A stretch of 64,000 nt of DNA from Moniliophthora roreri (taxonomy: Eukaryota > Basidiomycota > Agaricomycetes > Agaricales > Marasmiaceae). Shown here piece after piece: positions 22,934 through 32,519 of the stretch. A model generated the notes under the pieces. That model searched no databases. It saw only the letters and a program-made list of their open reading frames with translations, and was not told the origin of the DNA. Where the stretch lies: the NCBI GenBank assembly GCA_001466705.2, contig LATX02000242.1, forward strand, positions 1 through 64,000, written 5' to 3'. The position numbers and the translations under genes were made by a program. Position 1 is the stretch's first letter; every line of letters begins with the position of its first letter.

Positions 22934-25165
22934 TCAGAGAATCCATCTCCTTTGAAGTAGCTTGCCATTTGGATCCATATTGCAATATGTTACAACTGCA
23001 GCCTTATCCTTCTCCAACAAGTCCTGAAGCTGAAGTCGGAGATCCAATGGTAGCCAAACCTTTTTGTTATCCATAGCTTTAATAGCACCAGTGAGATGCC
23101 CAGGGGTATCATTCTGTTCCTTACCAGCTGAGCCAAACAGAGCAAAAGCATGCTGATTGAACTCAGTAATACCACTGCCTATTTGCTCAAGTGCTGTAGC
23201 AGCCTTGGCACAGTGGTCAGAGGAGGCTAATAGATGTTCATGACATGGAACAGGTGTAACAGAGGCCTGTGATTTGATATGCTTCTCCAAGGTCTTCTCC
23301 TTAAGGAGCAGTGTCTCTGATGCACCATGCTTTCAGCCAGTACTAGCTGAATCAGATGTGGTGGTGGAGATTGATATACTTGATGGTTCTCTAGACAGCT
23401 GTGTGAGTCTATATGCTAGCAATTGCTGTAGAAAACTGGTGAATAGAATAGAATATTGTTTCATGATATAATACACTCACCATAGCTACAGCTAGAGTCA
23501 GATCTATCTCCATCTGCAGCTTCAAGCTGCTGACTCATCAGAGTGAAGTCCCACTCAGCACTGACTCTCTGAGTGAGTTGTGCATCTGAATGGGACTTTT
23601 TCTGCTCTCCTGCCACCTCTTCCACTTCACCTGCATTCCTCATACTCTCTTCAGCTCCATCAGACATTGACTTTCCTTCATCATTCTCTTCATCACTGTC
23701 CTGTGCCTCAGCCTTCTTCCTGCCAATATGACATATGTTACAATTCTTTATCTTTACCGAACACTTTTTCATTTTCCTTTTCCTATACTACTATTCTGGG
23801 CAAGTTAGCACCCGACATTATGTTTCTTCTTGACATCTGGACTCATTCACATTCCCAGCATTCCCTTTCCTTCTTCGATATTTATAACATCATCATGACT
23901 CCGTTTTATTCTATTAGTTTCTATCCCCTTCCGATGACATCGCTTATGATGTCAAGTTCCTTATTTATGACTTCATCGACATTCTACCACATTCTATTGC
24001 TTTCTACCTGTTTAACAAACAACGATGTCAGTCTCACAGTTTGTATCCAAACGAGTAGCTACAACAGGTGTATAAGTAGGTAGATTTTCAGGCCTAAGCT
24101 CTTCAGCTTGACCTGGTTTATTCAAACTTGTGTTTAAGCCAATGAACGAACTCTGAACTCTAGCTTTTCTTAAGCTAGCTCTCTAACTTGAACCTTGCTC
24201 CTTCAGGAAAGGAACTTACCTTTCTTGTTGAAGTTAACTCCGCATCACTACGTCAAGTGTTGTTGGGTTGTTGTCGTTGCTGCGCAAGTAACGTAACAAA
24301 AGGTCAAGCTNGCTAGCAATTGCTATAGAAAACTGGTGAATAGAATATTGTTTCATAATATAATACACTCACCATAGCTACAGCTGGGTCAGATCTATCT
24401 CCATCTGCAGCTCCAAGCTGCTGACTCATCAGGGTGAAGTCCCACTCAGCACTGACTCTCTGAGTGAGTGGTGCATCTGAATGGGACTTTTTCTGCTCTC
24501 CTGCCACCTCTTCCACTTCACCTGCATTCCTCACACTCTCTTCAGCTCCATCAGACATTGACTTTCCTCCATCATCCTCTTCATCACTGTCCTGTGCCTC
24601 AGCCTTCTTCCTGCCAATACGACATATATTCAACTGCTTTGGAAGAGTGGTATCAAGAGGCATAAGCACATCAAAGTATTTCTGGTACTTGTAGCTCTTG
24701 TTCCGGAAAGAAGCTGCCCTTGAGTTGGCCTTAACATACTCGTTCCAGTTGTTCTCATGTTTGGGTGTGATATTTGCACCAAGCTGCCAGTCCCATGGAG
24801 GCCATCCAGACTTATGATTAATCTTGATGACTTCTTCCCAGTCATGTTTGATCTGCAAATCAGAAAAAATGATGAGAGCTGTCAAAAATGAATAGAATGT
24901 CACATACAGTGCCATACTTGTCCTTACATCCTTTCCCCATCTTATCCCCTCCACTGGCAGGTGGATTGAGTGTCTTGGCAACCTCATTAAATACCACAAG
25001 CCTGAAATTCCCCCCCTCTGAGATTCTGGACTGACATTCAACAAGTCCTTCGAGAAGATTTTCTTCATCAGCCTCAGACCATACAGCATGTGGTTTCTTC
25101 TCATTGGTTGCAGAAGGCTTGGCCTTTTTCTTGGCATTTACAGAGCTGGTACCTTTCTTCCCCAT
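22934..25165 (-). CDS. Harbinger Myb/SANT-like DNA-binding protein (multi-exon, assembly-disrupted)
   Basis: PIF/Harbinger elements encode a Myb/SANT-like protein that helps the transposase bind the element ends. Exon 1 is 24908-25165 (start MGKKGTSSVNAKKKAK). It holds the Myb-like W..EDE..L region (VWSEADEENLLEGLVE) and ends in KYGT. Intron 24853-24907 (GTATGT...CAG) leads to exon 2, which begins IKHDWEEVIKINHKSGW and continues with an acidic, Ser-rich linker to a GTGAGT donor near 24372. A third exon is readable only in the other copy, at 22934-23425 (AG acceptor at 23427-23426), ending in GKLLQRRWIL, with one TGA inside. Between them lie an LTR and an N, and the acidic linker is present twice (23461-23735 and 24361-24620) with substitutions. 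The intact protein is inferred from two element copies. Confidence 0.65.
23736..24298 (+). repeat. 5' LTR of a chromovirus inserted in the Harbinger Myb gene
   Basis: The LTR runs from TGTTAC to GTAACA (563 bp) and contains TATAAG followed by GCTCTTCAGCTTGACC. After its end comes AAAGGTCAAGCT, the start of the PBS, and then the N at 24311. It is therefore the 5' LTR of an element whose body is missing at the gap. The same Harbinger sequence without the insertion is present at about 24600-24640 (GACATATATTCAAC), an empty site. Confidence 0.75.
24311..24311. other. Single-N gap joining two non-identical copies
   Basis: The sequence after the N (24312 onward) resembles 23420 onward but differs by substitutions and small indels. 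This gap therefore joins two different copies or haplotypes of the Harbinger element rather than an exact contig overlap. Confidence 0.7.
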
Positions 25166-25367
25166 GCTGATGCTCTGGTTGAAGCAAGGGAGGATCAATA
25201 CTAGCGAGCGCAAAGATGTTAAGAGGAGATGCGGCAAATTTGTGGTTATGCTACAGTCACATCAACATCACTAACTAGTTACTACCCTGTCACAAAAAGC
25301 TGTGAGCAAAAAGCTGTGAAAAAGCTGCAAAAAAGCTGCAGCTTTTTTTTTACTAAACAGGCCCTTA

Positions 25368-26135
25368 CCTTGTTGAGCTAGAGAAGCTGATGGCAACACT
25401 GAGTGGGGCCCCTCCTTTCTCACAGTATCACTCTCCAAAACACCTTCCAGCTGATCTCCTATAGTGGAGGAGACATCTGTCAAATCCTATATCAGCACCC
25501 ATCCCAGGTCTTGCAGAACTCATCAATCTACATGCCTACTCAGACACTAGTGGAGGCCATGGCATCAGCCTATGCATTCATGGCTACTGGAGAGCATATC
25601 GGCTCCTCCCAGGTTGGCAAGAAGACAACGACGGAGATATCAGATGGGCAGAAGCAGTGGGATTCTGGCTACTCGTCAGGATTATTGCTACCTACAGTCA
25701 GCAAGGACATCACTACAAGATCTATGGAGACAACGAAGGGGTTGTTGAAGGGTGGTGGAATGGTCAAAGCAGAAACTAACCCACAAACAATATATTCAGA
25801 CATATTCACCAAGTCACTGAAGAACAGAGATTCCATATCCACACCCGATACGTCCCAACTGACCACAACCCTGCAGACGCACCATCACGAGGCATCTATG
25901 GTCCCGATGAGCTCCTCCTCCCACCAATCCCCATCCCCGACGAGCTCCATACCTTTATCGTCGACTATGACGCACCCCTCACCCAATCAGAACATCAGAG
26001 ATCTCTTAGTAAGCATAATGCTCACTCGGCTAAAAAACGTCGGAGACAAGATCACAGTTCCAGGAGAAGGCTTGAGCAACACCTCCGACAAGAAGCCGAG
26101 CAGCTCAATTTCATTACCTCAGCATGGACCAACTA
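25368..26135 (+). pseudogene. DIRS-like RNase H segment
   Basis: The frame continues from 21425 after removal of the Harbinger element: AYLVELEKLMATLSGAPP, then AYSDTSGGHGISL, DIRWAEAVGFWLL, YKIYGDNEGVVEGWWNGQS and RYVPTDHNPADAPSRG. These are the RNase H motifs of YR retrotransposons (D, E, D and the ADAPSR end). A TAA interrupts it at about 25779, directly after NGQSRN. A second, mutated copy is at 27061-27640. Confidence 0.8.
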
Positions 26136-27059
26136 ATGAGCAGGCAGAGGTCACAGGAGCTGTTCGGTGGCCAGCTGCACCCCCAAGCAGAGTGCCCTCT
26201 AGCACCAACCCCCACCCATATCCAGCTCATCTCCCTCTTCACCCGTCAAACCTCCGACCACACTGCCTTGCCAAGGATCGGCTCATACTATGGAAACCTA
26301 TCAACCAGAGAGAGTTCCTTGATCATAATGGACGACCCATTGACGTATCCGAGGATGACCTTTCTCAACTCCTCCTGGTCCTTTCACATGCATATGCAGA
26401 GAGCACACTCCAATCCTATGCCACAGGACTATTGGTCTACTATGTGTTCTGTGACACCCGGAACATTCCAGAAGATCAGCATGCACTGGCGAGCCCATCA
26501 CTCATTAGCCTGCGGATTTCAACCATTGCAGGCACTTACTCTGGTGCTGCCATCAAGAACTTCGTCTATGGGGTGAGGGCTTGGCATGTTGTCCATGGAA
26601 TCGACTGGCAGATGAAAGAGGCGGAAATGGAGGTGCTCTTATGAGCATCTGTACGTATGACACCAGGATCATCAAAGAAGAAGAAACGACAACCGTGGAC
26701 CATTCCATTTATCGAAAGCATTCTTGAGGAACTCAACCCAGATGACCCCATAGATGCAGCGATAGCAGCTTGTTTAACAACAACCTTCTACAGTGGCGCA
26801 TGCCTCGGAGAGTTTACTGTCCCAAAACTCAATGATTTCCACCCCGACAAATACATCACCCAGGCCCACATGTCAGCTGGGAAAGATAGAAATGGTTTCG
26901 AAGTAACTATCTTTCACATCCCCAGAACAAAGTCAGCACCAGAGGCTGGTGAGGATGTCTACTGGGCAATACAGAATGGACCAACTGATCCCAATAGCCA
27001 CCTGGAGAATCACTTCCAAGTCAACAACCCAACCTCTCACAGCCATCTTTTTGCATACC
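26136..27059 (+). pseudogene. DIRS-like tyrosine recombinase, copy 1 (truncated at N)
   Basis: The N-terminal core-binding part is readable at about 26280-26640 (ILWKPINQREFLD, TLQSYATGLLVYYVF, YGVRAWHVVHGIDW). The catalytic domain begins at 26657. Box A reads SGACLGEF, where the catalytic Arg is replaced by Cys (TGC, one CpG transition from CGC). The copy stops at the N at 27060, before the HxxR and Tyr motifs. The enzyme would integrate the circular DIRS DNA by recombination. A TGA splits the two domains at about 26642. Confidence 0.75.
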
Positions 27060-27060
27060 N
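27060..27060. other. Single-N gap joining two copies of the DIRS element
   Basis: Sequence 27061-28565 repeats 25555-27059 with many substitutions, most of them C to T or G to A at CpG sites in the second copy. Unlike the exact duplications, the two sides here are different copies or haplotypes. Confidence 0.75.
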
Positions 27061-28862
27061 GGCCATGGCATCAGCCTATGCATTCATGGCTACTGGAGAG
27101 CATATCGGCTCCTCCCAGGTTGGCAAGAAGACAACGACGGAGATATCAGATGGGCAGAAGCAGTGGGATTCTGGCTACTCGTCAGGATTATTGCTACCTA
27201 CAGTCAGCAAGGACATCACTACAAGATCTATGGAGACAACGAAGGGGTTGTTGAAGGGTGGTGGAATGGTCAAAGCAGAAACTAACCCACAAACAATATA
27301 TTCAGACATATTCACCAAGTCACTGAAGAACAGAGATTCCATATCCATACCCGATACGTCCCAACTGACCACAACCCTGCAGATGCACCATCACAAGGCA
27401 TCTATAGTCCCAATGAGCTTCTCCTCCCACCAATCCCCATTCCCGACAAGCTCCATACCTTTATCGTCGACTATGATGCACCCCTCACCCAATCAGAACA
27501 TTGGAGATCTCTTAGTAAGCATAATGCTCACTCGGCTAAAAAACATCAGAGACAAGATCACAGTTCCAGGAGAAGGCTTGAGCAACACCTCTGACAAGAA
27601 GCCAAGCAGCTCAATTTCATTACCTCAGCATGGACCAACTAATGAGCAGGCAGAGGTCACAGGAGCTGTTTGGTGGCCAGCTGCACCCCCAAGCAGAGTG
27701 CCCTCTAGCACCAACCTCTGCCCATATTCAGCTCATCTCCCTCTCCACCCGTCAAACCTCCAACCACACTGCCTTGCCAAGGATCGGCTCATACTATGGA
27801 AACCTATCAACCAGAGAGAGTTCCTTGATCGTAATGGACGACCCATTGACATATCTGAGGATGACCTTTCTCAACTCCTCCTGGTCCTTTCACATGCATA
27901 TGCAGAGAGCACACTCCAATCCTATGCCACAGGACTATTGGTCTACCATGTGTTCTGAGACACTCAGAACATTCCAGAAGATCAGTGTGTGCCAGTGAGC
28001 CCATCACTCATTAGCCTGTGGATTTCAACCATTGCAGGCACCTACTCCGGTGCTGCCATCAAGAACTTCGTCTATGGGGTAAGGGCTTGGCATGTTGTCC
28101 ATGGAATCGACTGGCAGATGAAAGAGGTGGAAATAGAGGTGCTATTATAAGCATCTGTATGTATGACACCAGGATCATCAAAGAAGAAGAAACGACAACC
28201 ATGGACCATTCCATTTATCGAAAGCATTCTCAAGGAACTCAACCCAGATGACCCCATAGATGCAGCAATAGCAGCTTGTTTAACAACCTTCTACAGTGGT
28301 GCATGCCTAGGAGAGTTTACCGTCCCAAAACTCAATGATTTCCACCCTGACAAATACATCACCCAGGCCCACATGTCAGCTGAGAAAGATAGAAACGGTT
28401 TCGAAGTAACTATCTTTCACATCCCCAGAACAAAGTCAGCACCAGAGGCTGGTGAGGATGTCTACTGGGCAATACAGAATGGACCAACTGATCCCAATAG
28501 CCACCTGGAGAATCACTTCCAAGTCAACAACCCAACCTCTCACAGCCATCTTTTTGCATACCAAGTACATGATCATGGTCAGGTGACCTGGAAACCCCTC
28601 ACAAAAAGAGCTTTCCTGCAACGACTGGCTGATGCAGCGAAAGCAAAGGGACTGGAGCTGCTCCAGGGGCATGGTATTCGCATTGGTGCCACACTGGAAT
28701 ACCTTCTGCAGGGTGTTCCTTTTGACATGGTCAAGTCAACCTTCTGATGGAAGTCTGATGCCTTCCTCACATACCTTCGCAAACATGCTGAGATCATGGC
28801 ACTATACATGCAACCCCAGTTACACCAAGAATTTATTCAGTACATTATGCCTCCAGTATGAT
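27061..28862 (+). pseudogene. DIRS-like RNase H end and tyrosine recombinase, copy 2
   Basis: This copy contains the RNase H end (27061-27640) and the full recombinase (about 27776-28862). The catalytic domain reads SGACLGEF, then GHGIRIGATLEYLLQGVPF (HxxR intact), then a TGA before WKSDAFLTYLRKHAEI (nucleophile Tyr present). The stop stands where Arg or Gly is usual before W. TGA and TAA also separate the N-terminal and catalytic parts at about 27957 and 28147. This gives the C-terminal motifs that copy 1 lacks. Confidence 0.8.
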
Positions 28863-29274
28863 AGTCACTATTGAGTTATCTACTGCATCTAATAGTTGCT
28901 ACCTTTTGTCTGTATATCTGTCCATACCATCCCACCCAATACAACTCCTGTCATACACCATCAAGCGATGAGCTCCTTCCTCTAGGGGTATCTGTGATTG
29001 CTGGATGTGTCACTCACTCCTTCATGCTGGGTATCACAGCCAACCGTGGATGTGCGAGAAGAGTCTCATCGGGGCCCAGGGCCACCTTTGGTGACCTTAG
29101 CCCATACTCTTCCTTCGACCTGACACCATCATACTGTCTCAACACTCAGTCACTATATATTTCTTCTGGTGAACACATTGAAGCAAGTCCGAAGACTAGC
29201 ATCCTCTCGAATACAATGCTACATTCCTCAGACATTGCATGTCTTATCACATTAAGACAACCAACCACCTTGTG
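28863..29274. other. Gene-free sequence 3' of the DIRS recombinase
   Basis: A 134-codon frame is open at 28871-29275, but it has low-complexity composition and no recognisable domain. I treat it as non-coding, probably the 3' region of the DIRS element. Confidence 0.4.
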
Positions 29275-29760
29275 AACACATACCAATAGGTTGTGTTCAT
29301 CTGATTATTGGATTCTTTTGAGAACTGTATACCATTGGTTGTGTTAGTGCACCAAAACTTGAATAAACATGTTGCTTCAGTCACATTCATTGGTGTTTTA
29401 TTAATCTGAGAGTCCTCTGCCACTGGTTCACATTACTGGACTAAAACACTTGCAAATGCAGTGCTTTACATCATGTTCACTCAGCATTGGAGTCTATTTA
29501 AGAGTCCTTTGCTATTGGGTTGCATCCACACACCAAAACCTTACAGAACACGTTACTTAGGTTGTGTTCAACCAGTGTTTGACTTGCTTGGGAGTCCTAC
29601 ACTATTGGTATGCTCCTGCAGACCAAAACTCTTCTAAATGTGTTGCTCTGCACCATGTTCACCCATTATTGGATTCTGTGAAGAGTCCTTGACTATTGGT
29701 ATGCTCCCATGGACTATATTCTGTCAGAACACACTACTTAGGTCATGCTCAATTCAATTT
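29275..29760 (+). repeat. Degenerate tandem repeat, about five units of 91 bp
   Basis: A unit containing GTTCA...ATTGGA, GAGTCCT, CTATTGGTATGCTCC, CACCAAAAC and GAACACGTTGCTTAGG recurs at 29294, 29384, 29475, 29566, 29657 and partly 29748, a spacing of 90-91 bp. The units have diverged. Confidence 0.7.
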
Positions 29761-31680
29761 TAATTGTTCTAAAGTGTTCTAAAATCTTATAAATAATCAA
29801 ACAAACTCCAAACCCCCTTGAACTTGATCTTTCAACTCAGATCTAGTTTATCTTGATGTTAGAGCTCTATACTCACTCTTCACACTTGACAAGTGTTCAA
29901 CATGATCTTGAAGTAGAAGGATTCTGTCTCCTTCAAGCCCTAAGAACTACTGATGGGTGCACTGTGGAGGATTGAGATGCTTCCTCCTTAGAAGCACAAA
30001 ACCACTGTCTTTAATGTCATACCAACCTAGAGTCTACACCAGATCACCCCCTTCCTTACCTTTTCCTGACTTGAGTGCAGAGGGTTCTACTCACTGTGAT
30101 AAGAGTCATTGTGGCATCACACATAGACAGTAGGAGAGTAGAATCTGATCAACAGATCAGCTCTTTTGTGTAGCATATTTAGTGGTATTACTACTGCATC
30201 CCCATATCAGCAAACACCTAATAATTATGGCAGAAAATGAGTGAAATAGGTTTTCATGACCAAAATACATTACCATCCATTTTAGCCTTGATAATGGCAG
30301 AAAACAGACCCCATCTAGTGATTATAGAAGATCATGGGCAGAATGGGTGATCATTCATTTTGCCCATAACCACCCATTTCCACTATTATTGTCCACTTTG
30401 CTCATGATTGCCCATTTTCATAAGAGTTGGCTGGCCAGAGAAAATGTAAACTGCCACCTGGCAGAATCAAACCAGTGACACCACTGCTGCTTTGTAAGCC
30501 AATGCAGGAGCTCAGACCACAACATAACCACTGTGCCAAAGTGCTATATAACATTTTTGTGTACACAGTACACTTGCCTCTACAGCTAATTCAGGGAAAA
30601 CCTGCATCCCCCCAGCCTTGGCTAGTGTTTTTATCAGTCAGAACCTTAACCAATAAGTCTTCTCTACCATATAGACCTCTCTCTCTGTGTCTTAGAAGGC
30701 AGAAAAAAATTGAGTCTTATAATCTTCTATTTTCTTCTAATTTCTCCCATGCTCATTGCTCAAAATCATTTTCCTCCATTTTCTTTCATGCTCATAGACC
30801 AAAATCATTTTGGTCCATTATTTTACATGATATAGATTATGTTGTAAATAGCAACTACTAATTAGTACTCAGACAGTCTCACTGAATGTGTGAACAGCTG
30901 AGGTGTTACAAGATGTTTGTACTGAATAAATACTGGAATATGAAACTGTAACTAGTCTGAAATATATATTAAGTAGAATGTATATCATAGTCAAGAATCA
31001 GAAACTGTAAGTAAAGCAGAAATATGTGATCAGGCAGCAATTCATGTATTATCCACACTCTTCAACAGATTAAGATAGATAATAATACATGCTCAATAGG
31101 TGCATGATTTGCTGATGCAATCACTTTATCTTTGATTCCAACTGCATTCTTTGAAAGTATATATTAAACCTTGAGGATTTACATGGAAACCAGAGGTGCT
31201 TGTTACTTGGCTTCAGTGGGGATTTGATCAACAGGTTGATTACCAACAAAGTTTTGGGTAGTCATGATGATTTGATTTCATGTGAGGGTTGGACTGGTCT
31301 GTGAGATAGTAAAGGGTCTGGGCCTCTGCTAAGAGCTGAAGACGAGGTTATGAGGTTTGTGAGAGGAACTAAAGAAGAGAGAGGGACAAAGGGAAACAAA
31401 GTGGAGTTGATTTGACTGAGGAACTAAGGTAATTACAATGTTCTTAAATACTAGTACTGTAGCCAATATATCAAATATAAGTGAAATGAGTATGAAATAT
31501 GGTGAGTATGAGTGAAATAAAACATTATTGGAAAGCATGTGGATAATGTGGATAAAGGAAGTGAGGGATATGAGACTCATGCACTTCAGATGTGGAACTA
31601 TGGTGAAATGGAGCCCAGATCATGACATTTCATTGGTTAGGTGGGATGAGCTTGGTTATCTGGCAAAAGGGCTCAACAAT
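29761..31680. other. Gene-free CpG-poor repeats
   Basis: No gene is recognised. The stretch 30200-30850 has many scattered motifs of the type CCATTTT, CATGGGCA and AAAATCATTTT in both orientations, suggesting decayed inverted-repeat elements. It includes a tRNA-like module at 30463-30538. Confidence 0.4.
30463..30538 (-). repeat. tRNA-like module (A and B boxes)
   Basis: On the minus strand an A-box-like TGGCACAGTGGT (30527-30538) is followed by a B-box-like GGTTTGATTCT (30463-30473). The sequence between contains a long variable-arm-like hairpin. It resembles a tRNA-derived Pol III promoter with CpGs lost. It is not an intact tRNA gene. Confidence 0.5.
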
Positions 31681-31744
31681 GACACCAGACACATTGACCA
31701 GGGCAGTAGGGTGGGCTACTGCCCTGGTCAATGTGTCTGGTGTC
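31681..31744. repeat. Perfect 29-bp inverted repeat with 6-bp loop
   Basis: The left arm 31681-31709 (GACACCAGACACATTG...) and right arm 31716-31744 are exact reverse complements, with loop GGTGGG. It is far more perfect than surrounding repeats. Confidence 0.85.
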
Positions 31745-31866
31745 AGAGGGGCTCTATACATGGGCCATGGAGCATGATGTCATTGTGGCCTAGACTCTCA
31801 AAAGGCTAGATCCTCTGGAGCAGCTAGCTGTGTCATATTGTACTATGTTGTTGGGAGTATACAAGT

Positions 31867-32226
31867 TGTTACTAGAACACGAGACTTCCATGTGCATGTA
31901 TTACTAATCTTTGTTCTTTTCATTTCTATGTAGTTCTCTTCATTATTTATTGTTCTAAAATATTGTTTGTACTTCTACATCTTACTCATCTCTCTTCCTT
32001 CATGTTCTATTCATTTCCATTTTATTACAAATCTTAGTTACAAGGCATGTATATAAACTCTGTAGAACTGGGTCTAAGCTCTTCAGCTTGACCTGGTTAA
32101 TTATAAAACCTTGTGCTAGCAAACAAACCTTGAACCTTCTGAACAAGCTCGAACTTGAACCTTGAATCTAACTTCATGACGTCATTGTGGAGTTAGTGTC
32201 AATGTTGCTGTGCAAGTAACATAACA
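31867..32226 (+). repeat. Solo LTR of the chromovirus family with 5-bp TSD
   Basis: The LTR runs from TGTTAC to ATAACA (360 bp), contains TATATAA and GCTCTTCAGCTTGACC, and is flanked by CAAGT on both sides (31862-31866 and 32227-32231). It is therefore a solo LTR left by LTR-LTR recombination. Confidence 0.85.
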
Positions 32227-32519
32227 CAAGTCAAGCTGAGAGGGTAGTTTAAGATCAAATTACTGTAAATAGGTCTATTTCCATGCACAAGAAGCTCACT
32301 GTGAACCCTTATTGGTCAACATGCCCAGGATACCATCAACTAGATGAAATTGACTTGAAAAATAGTCTGTTGAGTATATGGTGCCCTCTATAATCTGGGA
32401 GGTAGTGTTACTAGCTAACAGGTACATAGTTGACACCTGTAAGTAGCATATAACACTTCAACTTTCGATATCTTGGTCTCAACCTTTTGAAAGGCCGGAA
32501 ATGCCAGAAATGCCATAGT

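Larger units (their letters stand above)
21428..25364. mobile_element. PIF/Harbinger DNA transposon inserted in the DIRS element
   Basis: The TIRs are GAGCCTGTTTGGTAAAAA at the left and GGGCCTGTTTAGTAAAAA at the right (reverse complemented), each followed inward by AGCTGCAGCTTTTT. TTA is duplicated on both sides (21425-21427 and 25365-25367). It carries the two genes typical of the superfamily: a DDE transposase on plus and a Myb/SANT protein on minus. An N at 21990, an LTR (23736-24298) and an N at 24311 with a repeated segment complicate the interior. Confidence 0.92.

Noticed and set aside
25403..26644. Long 413-codon plus frame
   Set aside because: Its first half is out of frame with the RNase H reading, which has clear motifs in another frame. 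Only the second half (from about 26280) is the recombinase frame.
28871..29275. 134-codon open frame on plus after the DIRS recombinase
   Set aside because: Low-complexity composition, no domain, and it runs into the 91-bp repeats. More likely chance in non-coding element sequence.
29275..29760. CRISPR-like array
   Set aside because: The units are diverged 91-bp tandem repeats without constant repeat and unique spacers, in a eukaryotic genome.
31681..31744. Transcription terminator
   Set aside because: No T-run follows, and intrinsic terminators of this kind are not expected in a fungal nuclear genome.
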